Assembly: GCA_018135685.1 (NCBI GenBank)
Contig: JAENPR010000292.1
Span: 124,001-188,000 of the forward strand
DNA from: Themeda triandra
Lineage: Eukaryota > Streptophyta > Magnoliopsida > Poales > Poaceae
DNA: 64,000 nucleotides
Direction of reading: 5' to 3'
Shown here: one piece after another, positions 43,786 through 54,700 of the stretch
How positions within the stretch are numbered: the first letter of the stretch is position 1
Layout of the letters: every line of letters begins with the position of its first letter
Made by a program: the position numbers and the translations under genes
Notes under the pieces: generated by a model
What the model was told of the DNA's origin: nothing
What the model saw: only the letters and a program-made list of their open reading frames with translations
Databases searched by the model: none

Positions 43786-44119
43786 GTACCCATATCTATG
43801 CTCAGACTCAATATTGATACTAATTTGGCCTAGATCAGATCAAGTTTGGTAATATGTCATAGTATCTGACTAAGGTAACACCAACGTCTTTACAATTGTT
43901 GTATTTTTTTTAAAAAGAGCTTGTTTACATAGACAGCGCGGCCTAAAATTTCTACCCCATTAGTTTCCAGAAACTATAACCATAGCCTGCCAAAATTTTG
44001 CAGATGATAGGACTGTCTTTTTTTTTGGTTATCTTCTGTGTGGGGAAACTGTGATCACAGTTGTTAGCTAACAACTCTAGGTACATTTACTATAAGATGT
44101 ACATTTACTTAATTCATGA

Positions 44120-44600
44120 TCCATTTTGAACTCTCCTTTTGTTCCACAGTTATATACACTAACCTTTGCTCGGTTCATATAACACATTTGCCACATATTT
44201 CGTACTGAGCAAACAATGGGAAAAAGGAGTTGTTTTTGTCGATTCTATTTTTGATGACAATACCTACCACCTTTTACTGGAACTCATGTGACTGTGTGTT
44301 TGATTTTCTTTAAATAGGTGGTTTCGATTCTGCTTCCAACCATCAGCTTCAAAGCTAGGTTTCATACATTCACACTGATGCGCAATTGGTATGTCCCACT
44401 GCCGTCTATATACTATCCATATATGTCCAATGTTCTTTTGAACTACAGAAAAATGCTTTCCTGCTCCCTGTGCAGAAAAATGCTTTCCTGCTCCCTGCGC
44501 AGACTCCTGCTCCATCAATTGACCCTGATGGTAGCCCATTAAAGAATCCAAGTACTGGTAATATAGAATTTCACAGGCTCAAAATTGATAACTTCCTACC
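44120..44600 (+). repeat. Segmental duplication, copy B (older, partial)
   Basis: This copy resembles the start of copies A and C (from ccacagttatatacac through cctgctccatcaattgaccc) but is more diverged. It carries a local doubling of aaaatgctttcctgctccct. It retains a segment lost from A and C, reading STGNIEFHRLKIDNFLPNFY. Confidence 0.8.
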
Positions 44601-44609
44601 CAACTTCTA

Positions 44610-45565
44610 TGACAATAACTCGCCGTTTACTGGAACTCATGTGACTGTGTGTTTGCTTTTCTTTAAATAGGCGGTTTCTATTCTGCCACCGGCCATCAGC
44701 TTTAAATCCAGGTTTCATACATTCACACTAATGCGCAATTGGTATGTCCCACTGCCGTCTATATACTATTCATATATGTCCAATGTTCTTTTGAACTACA
44801 GAAAAATGCTTTCCTGCTCCCTGTGCAGACTCCTGCTCCATCAATTGACCCTGACGGTAGCCCATTAAAGAATCCAACTTCCTACCCAACTTCTATGACA
44901 CAAGCAATTTGAATGCATCATGATCACACAATAACAAGTTCAAAATCCTTTCAGTATTTACTTAGATCGTTACAAGGATCAATATATGCTTGCAAAAATC
45001 TATTTGGACATACTGCTACTACACCCGACAAGGTAATTTATGTGTCCTTGCACCTATCTTTTGCATGTGCGCAGCTTGCCAGTAAAGTACCACCTACAAT
45101 TTGCCTCAAACATTATTGCTCTTTACCAGGGAACAACAGAATGTGAGGATCTCGACATGGAAAACACACAGGATGATCAAGTTCAGCCTCAAATCCAAAA
45201 GGCTAAGAGGTACAAGTGAAAACACATGCTTCGTCCTATCACTTACAGGCACACAATTTAGCATAAACAATGTGCATATCAATTGTAGGGCTAAATTTGA
45301 TACCCCCAAGCATCAAACAAAGGATCTGTCTCGTTGGGCGCCTTCGACTGATGCTCAATCTAGGTAAGTTGTCCACATCTAGCACCACACCTATACAAAG
45401 TTATGACAAACAACTTATTATTAAAAAAATAAGAGAACAAAAAAGAGACAGGAGTACAACTCTCCTCTCTCTCTCCTTTAGCCAACACTATATTTCAATA
45501 ACCATTTAATGTGTAAAACCTGCTTAGGTACCTTTAATGTGTAAAACCTGCTTAGGTATCTTGAG
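44610..45565 (+). repeat. Segmental duplication, copy C
   Basis: This is nearly identical to copy A. At its right end a 27-bp phrase around gtgtaaaacctgcttaggta is doubled (about 45508-45560). The match to A stops at ttgag (45561-45565), exactly where the LTR-like sequence of copia element I begins. Confidence 0.88.
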
Positions 45566-45645
45566 TGCCAAGCAAACTCCCAATTGCATAAAGTAAAATG
45601 CTGAAAAAGTAAGATACATGTGTAGTCTAGGGCTTAATCCTATCA
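45566..45645 (-). repeat. 3' LTR-like end of element I, shortened
   Basis: On the minus strand it starts TGATAGGATTAAGCCCT right after the polypurine tract AAGGGGGAGAT and ends CA at 45566. At 80 bp it is too short for a full LTR. Its first bases resemble the LTR of element II (TGAAGTAGATAAGCCCT), not the LTR at 60740-60998. Confidence 0.55.
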
Positions 45646-45659
45646 ATCTCCCCCTTAAG

Positions 45660-48600
45660 CCTAGCACTAGGTGATCTTCTTCAAGCCAATCCGCCCCCTC
45701 ATCTCCTGAAGTTTGGATCTGCCCAGGGACTTGGTGAGAATATCAGCCAGCTGGTCTTTAGTTAGGATGTAGGTAGCCTTGATGCTTCCATCTTCAAGAC
45801 AGTCCTTGATGAAGTGGAACTTGGTCCTGATGTGCTTACTCCTGTCATGGAAGACATGGTTCTTGGCTAGAGCCAAGGCAAAATTGTTGTCCACCCTCAG
45901 CTCCACCATCTCCACCTCTCTGCCGAAGAGCTCCCCGAGTAGCTTGGACAACTAGAGGGCTTGTGTTGCTGCAGAGGTTGTGGCAATGTACTCTGCCTCG
46001 TAGCTCGACAGGGCCACCACCTTCTGCTTGATCGACTACCAGCTGACAAGGCAATTCCCCTGGAAGAACATCGTCCCGCAGGTGCTCTTGCTCGTGTCGA
46101 CATCGCCGGCGAGGTCGCTGTCGCAGTAGCCGATGAAGCGCGCTGTGCTGGGGGCCCTCTCGTAGTGAAGACCAAACTCCAGAGTCCCAGCCACATACTA
46201 GAGCACGCGCTTGACGGCCTATTGATGCTCACTTGTGGGGCGCTCCATGAAGCGGCTGATGTAGCCGACCGCGAACACCAAGTCTGGCCTGATGTGCACC
46301 AAGTACAGCAGGCTGCCGATGAGGCGCCGGTACTGAGTGGCATCCACCTCCTCTGCCTTGCTCTCGCGGTTGAGCTTGAGCTTTTCTTCCATGGGCGTAG
46401 CCGCCGAGTTGCAGTCCACCATGCCCCCGAGCTCGAAGATGCGCTGGGCGTAGTGAGCTTGTCGCAGTGTGATGCCCTTGGCATCCTGGTGAACCTCGAG
46501 GCCGAGGTAGAAGGAGAGCAGACTGAGGTCGCTCATCTCGAACCTCTTCTTCATCTCCTGCTTGAATGCTTCCACCTCCCTCCAGTTGGCGCCGGTGATC
46601 ACAAGATCGTCGACGTAGACGCCAATGAGCAGGACATAGCGACCTTCGTCCCGCCGATACACCGCCGCCTCGTGCTCGCTCTACTTGAACCCCATCTCCT
46701 TGAGTATGCGATCCAGCTTCACGATCCAGGAGCCCGTAGAGCGCCTTGCGCAGGCGGACTCCATCCTTGTAGTCGTCGTTGAGAAAAGCGGACTTCATGT
46801 CCATGTTGTGCACCTTCCAATCCTCCTACGCCTTCGCCAGTGCGAGGAGCATCCGCACGGACTCCATCCTCGCCACCGGTGCAAAGGCATCATCGAAGTG
46901 GATGCCCTCATGCTGCACGAAACCGCGCGCCACCAGCATCGCCTTGTGCTTGGTCACCACCCCCTTCTCGTCCTTCTTGAGCTTATAGACCCATTTGAGA
47001 GAGATGGGTTGGTGGCCGGCGGGCAGATCGACGAGCTCCTAGGTTCCGTTCCGCTCCATAGTGTCCAGCTCCTGCTTCATGGCTGCCTCCCACGCTGGAT
47101 CGCCCTTGGCGTCCGTGTGATTGATCGGCTCGCCAGCATGCGTGAGGTGGAGCTGGGCGAACAACCACGGCGCCAAGTCGGGTGCAGACCCATGTTCGAT
47201 GATGTTCGTCACCGTGCGGTAACGAAGGGGCTCGTCGTCGTAGAAGGCGTCCAGCCGGTCCTTATCACCCTCCAAGGGCGTAGCCAGCTCGATTGGAGGT
47301 GGAACTGACGATGTCGCCGTCGTCGTGGTCTCGATGGCACTTGGGGCTGAAGTTGATTGGGGCAGGGGAGTCCCGCCTTGCCCTGGAATTGGGCTCTCCT
47401 GCTCCCCTGAAGCCGTTGATGGTGAGTGCGGCGTAGTCGAAGCAGAGTGCTGGCTCGGTGCAGGGGAAGAAGACGAAGCCGAGCTCGCTCCCCCCGATCC
47501 GTGCTCCTAGAGGTGGTCGACGACAAACTCCTCGTCCTCTGGAGCTTGGCCGCCTCCCTCCTTGATCGAATCCTAGCAGCGGCTCTCGTCGAAGACGACA
47601 TCCCGCGAGACGTGCACGCGCTGGGTCGTCGGGTCCAGCACCCGGTACGCCTTGGTGCTGTTGGCGTAGCCGATGAAGATGCCGCGGTGGTTGCGGTCGT
47701 CCAGCTTCTTGAGCTGCGACAGATCCTTGACGAACGTCACGCACCCGAACGTGCACAGGTAGCCGACCACCGGAGCACGGCCGTGCCACGCCTCGTATGG
47801 TGTCTTGCCAGCTGCTTGGTGCCTCACCCTAGAAGCCCGCCGGCGAGTTCCTCTGCTTCAACAGTGCGCGCGCGCCATGGCGATGACGGTCTAGTTCCTC
47901 CGCTCCACGACCTCGTTCTGCTACGGCATGTAGGGGGCGCTGTTGTGGCGCTGGATTCCTTCGCTGGTGTAGCACGCCACGAAGTCCGCCAACCCTAAAC
48001 CCTAAACCCGTTATCGCTGCGCAGCGTTCGCATCTTCTTGCCGCTTCTTCTCCGTGGTGGCTTGAAGGTGCTTGATGGCGTCCGCCGCTCCATCATTGGT
48101 AGAGAGCAGCGCGACCCACATGTACCTTGTGCCGTCGCCCACCAACTGCAGGAAGTAGTGCCTGCCGCCGGGTGTCGCCAGCGTGACCAGGCCGTAGAGA
48201 TCGCCGTGGACGAGCTTGCTGATCATGCGCGTGGTACGACGCCTCGGACGGTAGCGGAGCGCGGCGATGCTTGATGATGACGCATGTGTCGCAGAACTGC
48301 TCGACATGCTCGATCGTCGGCATCCCGCGTGCCATGCCTCCCTTGGAGAGCTGACGCAGCGCATCGAAGTGGCCGTGGCCGTAGCGCTCGTGCTAGAGCC
48401 AGACGTCATCGTCCTTGCACGCAATGAGGTAGAGCGGCTTCGCCGTCCCGATGTGGAGGTCGTAGAGCCAGTTCTTCCCACGGCGCACTTGACCAGCAAC
48501 TTCTTGGAGCGATCCTAGGTCCTCAAGATGCCGTGCTCGATCTCCACCTTGGAGCTGGCCTCGTCGAGCTGGCCAAGACTCATGATTGAGTTGCGCAGCG

Positions 48601-48794
48601 CCGGGATGTAGTAGACGCCGTGCAACACCATGTGCTCACCGTTCTTCGCCTCGAAGATGATGGAGGCGACGCCGACAATCTGCACCTTAGACTCACCACC
48701 GAATCTTACCATGCCCCTCGCCGTCGTGTCGAGGTCGGTAAAGAGCTCCCGCATCCAGTCATGTGGTGCGTGGCGCCGCTGTCAAGGTACCATC
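45660..48794 (-). pseudogene. Element I pol: protease, integrase, RT, RNase H (broken)
   Basis: From high to low coordinate: protease active site YLDSGATHHM then FTDLDTTARGMVRFGGES; gag-pre-integrase CDTCVIIKHRR; integrase core, where a telomere-type repeat replaces the sequence after LRSDNG (48001); the C-terminal part KTPYEAWHGRAPVVGYLCTF; RT with WVYKLKKDEKG, MDMKSAFLN and GVYVDDLVITGAN; RNase H with HVFHDRSKHIRTKFHFIKDC and a TKDQLADILTKSLGRSKLQE end. TAG codons and frame changes interrupt it at many points (for example after MERPTSEHQ and after MERNGT). It is non-functional. Confidence 0.85.
47991..48009 (-). repeat. Short interstitial telomere-type repeat
   Basis: The minus strand reads GGGTTTAGGGTTTAGGGTT, two and a half units of the plant telomere repeat TTTAGGG. 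It sits inside the integrase catalytic region of element I, where it replaces the codons expected between LRSDNG and ADFVA and brings in a stop. Confidence 0.8.
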
Positions 48795-49073
48795 TGTTGG
48801 CCAAAAGCAACAAATTTTGGTGAGCCAAAGGCAAACAACACCTTGGCCTAGCATCTCATTACATAGATAGGTTCATCTTGGGGTACAAGTTCCTAACTAG
48901 AGCATATTCTAGGAAATATTGTATAAAGCATAAAGCTACTAGATAGTTTTCTTGGCTGTCAAGGGAGCTCACATGCTTCACACTTAATCAGCCTAAGGAC
49001 TTTGCTTAAAGTAAATGCAAATGATGACTTAAGCTAATGCTAGGATAACTTGGAGCATGGCTTATCAACTACA
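48795..49073 (-). mobile_element. Solo copia LTR inserted in element I
   Basis: The 279-bp sequence begins tgttggccaaaagcaac and ends aacta-ca, with ccatc before it and ccatt after it (5-bp duplication, one change). It resembles the LTRs of element II along its whole length but is more diverged. The host reading frame of element I continues across it, so it is a clean insertion later reduced by LTR-LTR recombination. Confidence 0.85.
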
Positions 49074-49385
49074 CCATTCATCCATCTTGTCGCCGCCACC
49101 GGAGTCGGTGTCAAGAAAGACACGTGCCCATGGCTCCATGATGTCGAGGTTGGTGTTCTTGGTGTAGAAGGAGCAAGCCTGGGCCTCGCTGTCGCTCAGC
49201 TAACAGGGCGTGATCCTCATCTGCCTCCGCCATGTTCGCAGCGCCGCCTCACTCCCGATCACGATGAGGATGGGGGCAATCCCGTGCCCAGTGACCCGCC
49301 TGGCCACAATTGAGGCACATGTCGCGACGATCGCCGCCGGCGGTTCTAGCCTTTCCTCCGCCGTCGCGGTCCGCACCACCGCGAT
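49074..49385 (-). pseudogene. Element I gag C-terminal part with CCHC knuckle
   Basis: The minus strand reads GGADRDGGGKARTAGGDRRD, then CLNCGQAGHWARDCPHPHRD, a canonical CX2CX4HX4C retroviral-type zinc knuckle that binds RNA in the Gag particle. It continues toward the protease. It is cut off from the gag start by element II at 49385. Confidence 0.8.
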
Positions 49386-49666
49386 TGTTGGACAAAAGAC
49401 ACAAATTCTGGTAAGCCAAAGGCAACCAACCCCTTAGCATAGCACTTCATTATATAGAGGTAAGTTCTTCTTGTGCTACAAGTTGATCTAAAGCATATTT
49501 TAGGGAATATTGCATAAAGCATAAAGCTATCCTAGATAGGTGCCTTGGCTGCCAAGGGAGCACATGCTTAACACTTGATCAGCCTAAGGTCTTTTACATA
49601 AAGTAAATGATGATGATGAGTTAAGCTAATGAAGGATAACTTGGAGAGCAGGGCTTATCTACTTCA
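49386..49666 (-). repeat. 3' LTR of element II
   Basis: It has TG...CA ends (minus strand starts TGAAGTAGATAAGCCC). A TATA-like box lies at about 49452-49458. It carries an extra six bases near its end relative to the 5' LTR. Confidence 0.9.
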
Positions 49667-49675
49667 GTTCTCCCC

Positions 49676-51415
49676 CTAAGCCTTGCTCTTGCCTGTCTTG
49701 ACAATCTCCTTGAGCCCAATCTTGGACCTCATCTCCTCAAACTTGGCCTTGCCCAATGCCTTAGTGAGAATGTCAGCCAGCTGCTCGGCTGTAGGGATGT
49801 AGTCAGCCTTGATGCTGCCCTCCTCAATGCAGTCTCTGATGAAGTGGTACTTGATTCTTATGTGCTTGCTCCTGTCGTGGAACACTGGGTTCTTTGCAAG
49901 AGCAAGTGCATACTTGTTGTTGACTTTCAGCTCCACAACTTCCACCTTCCTTCCCAACAGATCAGCCAGCAACCTTGACAACCAGAGTGCTTGTGTTGCT
50001 GCTGAAGTCATGGCCACATACTCTGCCTCATAGCTTGATAAAGCCAACACTCTCTGCTTGATGGATTGCCAACTGACCAAGCTGTTGCCCAAGAAGAAGA
50101 GGCAGCCAGTTGTGCTCTTGCTGGAATCAACATCACCAGCCAGATCTGAATCACAATAGCCTACAAATCTTGCTGAGTTTGGAGCCTTGGTGAAATGCAA
50201 GCCATAGTCAAGTGTACCTGCCAGGTACCTCAGCACTTTCTTGACTGCTTGTTGATGCTCAGTGGTTGGCCTCTCCAGGAACCTGCTCACAAACCCCACT
50301 GCAAATGTCAGGTCTTGTCTGGTATGGACTAAGTACCTCAAGCTTCCAATCAGCCTCCTATACTAAGTAGGATCCACCTCCTTGGCAGTGTTGTGCTTGC
50401 TGAGCTTCAATCTCTTGTCCATAGGTGTGGCAGAAGGATTGCAATCTGCCATGCCACCCAACTCTAGGATCCTCTTGGCATAATGGCTCTGCCTAAGAGT
50501 GATTCCTTCTCCACTCTGCTGCACCTCAACTCCAAGGTAGAACTTGAGCAACCCAAGGTCACCCATCTCAAAGATGGACTTCATCCTCTCCTTGAAGGCC
50601 TTGACTTCTTCATCTTTGGCTCCAGTGATGATGAGATCATCCACATAGACCCCCCCACTAGCAACACTGAACCATTTGAACCCCTCCTGCAGATTGCTGC
50701 TTCATGGTTGCTCTGCTCAAACCCCATCTTCCTCAAGGTTGAGTCGAGCTTGGCATTCCATCCCCTAGGCGCCTGTCTGAGCCCATACAGGGCCTTGTGC
50801 AGACGATACACCTTGCCTTCCTCTCTAGGAACAAACCCAGGTGGCTACTGAACATACACTTCTTCCTTGACCTCTCCATTGAGGAAGGCCGACTTCACAT
50901 CCATGTGATGAACCGGCCAACCCTCTTGAGCAACCAATGCCAGCAGCAAGCGCACTGACTCCATGCGCGCGACAGGGGCATATGCATCTTCATAGTCGAC
51001 TCCCTCTTGCTGCACAAATCCTCGAGCTACCAAGCGACCCTTGTGCTTGATCAGAGCTCCACGCTCATCCTTCTTCAACTTATACACCCATTTCAGAGAG
51101 ATTGGCCTGTGACCGGCACGAGGAGTCACCAGCTCCCAGGTGCCATTTCGCTCGATGGCGCGCAGCTCCGTCATTGCTGCTTGCCAGGCGGGGTCATCTT
51201 TCGCCTCTGCATAGGAGGTTGGCTCGCCAAAGTGAGGAAGATGCAGCTCGGCGAACAGCCTCTGCACCGGCGGCGGTATGGGCTGCTCCCCGATGATGTC
51301 GCTGACGGTGCGGTAGCGCAGCTCTTCTCCGTCGTAGCAGGCGTCCAGCCTTTCGTCATCGTCCTGCAGGGGAGTCACGTGCTTGACCCGAGGACCAGAT
51401 GGGATGGGCGACGCC
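49676..51415 (-). pseudogene. Element II RT and RNase H part of pol
   Basis: The frame at 50845-51489 carries the linker DDDERLDACYDGEELRYRTV and early RT (ELVTPRAGHRPISLKWVYKL, HHMDVKSAFLNGEVKEEVYV). A stop follows EVYVQ. At about 50645 a frameshift in a G7 run splits LLVGG from VYVDDLIITGAK; the YVDD box itself is present. RNase H at 49676-50341 is open and complete, with GYCDSDLAGDVDSSKSTTGC, SSYEAEYVAMTSAATQALWL and a final EQLADILTKALGKAKFEEMR. Element III separates this part from the integrase. Confidence 0.88.
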
Positions 51416-51420
51416 GCAAC

Positions 51421-51735
51421 TGTTAGCATTAGGAACACAATTGCAGATCCAATTGGGTAACTTGGGCTACTCTGGGCCTTGAATTGCAAAGGGAAATTCT
51501 AGTCCTAATGAATTGTACAAGAAGGCAACCCCCACTTGCTCTTATAGGCATAGGAGGGCGCCCAGTCCTCAACCACTACTCCACCCAGCCCTGGGCAGAT
51601 TCCTTTAGGAAACTTGGTGGCCAAGGGAGATCATCTTCTCTCCCAAGGCATCCCTTACGGACACAAAGACACAAACATAGGGACTGAAAAGTAAAAGACA
51701 CTACTAACACTTAAGATACTAGGCTAATACTAACA
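51421..51735 (-). repeat. 3' LTR of element III
   Basis: It runs from tgttagcattaggaacac to actaaca on the plus strand. It differs from the 5' LTR at about seven positions, including a one-base indel. Confidence 0.93.
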
Positions 51736-51739
51736 GTTC

Positions 51740-54700
51740 TCCCCTTTAGCCTTGTTCTCCTTGGAGGTGATCTGCTGTATTCCAATCCTCTTCCTCATCT
51801 CTTCAAACTTGGTTCTACCAAGAGACTTGGTCAAGACATCAGCCAGCTGATCAGAGGTGGAAATGTGATCTGCCCTGATGCTCCCATCTTCCAAACAGTT
51901 TCTGATGAAATGGTACTTGATCCTGATATGCTTGCTGCGCTCATGAAAGACGGGTTTTTGGCCAATGCAAGTGCAGACTTCTTTGTCAACCTTCGTTCCA
52001 CCACTTCCACACGCCGCCAAGGAGTTTAGCAAGGAGCCTGGACAGCCGAGAGAGCTTGAGTTGCTGCTGTAGTAGTGGCAATGTATTCAGCCTCACGGCT
52101 TGACAAAGCTACAACCTTCTCGCTTCACCTTGTTGCCGGTGACAGATTGTTACCCGGGAAGAACAAGGTGCCCTTTGGTACTCTTCTTTGCCGGTATCAA
52201 TGTCTCCAGCCAAGTCACTATCACAGTATCCAATGAACCTTGCTCTTCCTGGAGCCTTGATGTATCTGAGCCCAAACTCCAGAGTACCAGCCACATATCT
52301 CAGAATCCTTTTGATAGCAACAAGATGCTCAGTAGTCGGCCTCTCCATGAATCTGCTGACAAAGCCCATTGAGAAGGCCAAGTCAGGTCTGGTATGAACC
52401 AGGTAGCGAAGGCTACCAACCAATCTCCTATAGTGTGTAGGATCAACTTCAGGTGCACTGCTCTCTCTGCTCAGCCTGAGTCTTTCCTCCATTGGTGTGT
52501 GGGCAGGATTGGAAGGCAGGATTGCAGGCTTCCATTTCTCCAAGCTCAAGGATCCTCTTAGCATAGTGAGTTTGCCTTAGAGTGATCCCAGCTGAGTCCT
52601 GATGCACTTCCAGCCCTAGGTAGAAACTGAGAAGGCCGAGGTCACTCATGTCGAAGACCTTCTTCATCTGAGCCTTGAACACCTCAATTGCCTGCACACT
52701 GGCTCCAGTGATGATCAAGTCATCCACATAGATGCCGATCAGCAGCAACTCCTCTCCAGTTCACCGCCTGTACATCACGGCTTCATGGTCGCTCTGCTGA
52801 AAGCCCATCTCCTTCAGGGTGGCATCCAGCTTGGCGTTCCAAGCCCGCGGGGCCTGCCGCAGACCATACAAGGCCTTGCGCAGGCGGTACACCATCTTCT
52901 CCTTCCCGGCGATGGCGAAGCCGGGCGGCTGCTTGACGTACACCTCCTCCTTGAGGTCACGATTGAGGAATGCCGATTTGACATCCATGTGGTGGACGCC
53001 CCAGCCTTCTTGAGCCGCCAGCGCGAGGAGGACCCGGACAGATTCCATGCGCGCCACCGGAGCGAACGCGTCGTCGAAGTCCACTCCTTCCTGCTGGACA
53101 AAGCCCCGCGCCACGAGGCGCGCCTTGTGCTTGGTCACCGCGCCCCGCTCATCCTTCTTGAGCTTGTACACCCACTTCAGAGTGATGGGCCGGTGGCCAG
53201 GCGGAAGCTCCACCAGCTCCCAGGTGCGGTTCTGCTCGACCGCCTTGATCTCCAGCTTCATGGCGGCCTGCCAAGCAGGGTCGCCCTTCGTTTCCGCGAA
53301 GCTCGCCGGCTCGCCAGCATGTGTGAGATGGAGCTCGGCGAAGAGTCGTTGAGTTGGTGGTGGAGTGGCAGCATCCCCGATGATGTTGGGCATGGAGCGG
53401 TACCGCAGCGGCTCGCCGTCGTAGAACGCATCAAGGCGATCCTCGTCGTCCTCGAGCGGTGACTCGAACTCCACTGGATCCGCTGGCTCAGCGCCTTGCA
53501 CTAGTGGAGTGGCTTGTGGCGGCAGGGTAGCAGCCGCAGCAGGCCCGTCATGCTCCCCTGGAGCCGGAGATGGCGTGCGCGGCGGTGCTTCATCTTCATC
53601 AACGCCCCAGAACTCGACGCCGAAGTCGCTGGCGGCGGAGGCTGATGTCCCGGCGGCCGGACTCGCCCAATTCCATCCATGCCCTTCATCAAAGACCACG
53701 TCACGGCTCACCTTGACGCGTCCTGCAGCGTAGCCGATGAAGACGCCCGGCTTGCCGCGATCATCCAGCTTGCGCAGCTGCCCGAGCTCCCTTGTGTATG
53801 CGACGCAGCCGAACGTGCGCAGGTGGCTCACCGACGGCGATCGACCGTGCCAGGCTTCATAGGGGGTCTTGCCCTGCAAGCTCCTTGTCGGCGCGCGATT
53901 GAGCAGATGCACCTTCGTCATCACCCCCCCAGAACCTGGCCGGCATGGCCCTTTGCTTCAGGAGCGCGCGCGCGGTCGCCACGACCGTCTGATTGCGCCG
54001 CTCCACCACACCGTTCTGCTGCGGCGAGTGTGGCGCAGAGAAGTGCCGCTTGACCCCTTCGGCGGCGAAGTACTCCGCCAGCTCGCCAATGGTGAACTCC
54101 CCTCCATTGTCGGTCCGCAGCACCTTGAGCTCGCGCCCAGATTCCTTCTCCACCTCGGCCTTCACGCGCTTGACTGCATCGGCAGCGGCATCCTTAGTCG
54201 ACAGGAGCACCGCCCACATGAAGCGGGTGGCGTCGTCCACCATCAACAGGAAGTAGCGTCGCCCTCCTGGCGTCGCCGGCGTCACCGGCCCACACAAGTC
54301 GCCATGGACCAAGTCCAGAGGCACCTGTGCGCGGTACTGCGCCTGCTGCGGGAACGCCTTGCGCCGGAGCTTGGTGGTGACGCAGGTGTCGCAGACTTGC
54401 TCTGCATGCTTGATCACCGGCATCCCGCGCACCATCTCCTTCTTGCCGAGCTGGTTCAGGGCGTCGAAGCTGATGTGCCCATACCGCTCATGCCACCTCC
54501 ACGCCTCGTCGTCCTTCCTTGCTGCAAGACAGGCAGGCTGCGCAGCCTCCAGATGCAAGATGTACAGCCGACTGGGCCCGCGGCGAACCTTGGCGAGAAG
54601 ACGACCGCGCCGATCCCAGATCCGGAGCACACCATGATCAATTTCCACCTTGGATCCTCCCTCGTCGAGCTGCCCCAAACTCATGATCGAGTTCCGGAGC

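Noticed and set aside
45961..46782. 273-codon plus-strand frame and similar long plus-strand frames at 52785, 53869 and 57894
   Set aside because: These are shadows of the GC-rich minus-strand copia gag-pol frames and show no domain of their own.
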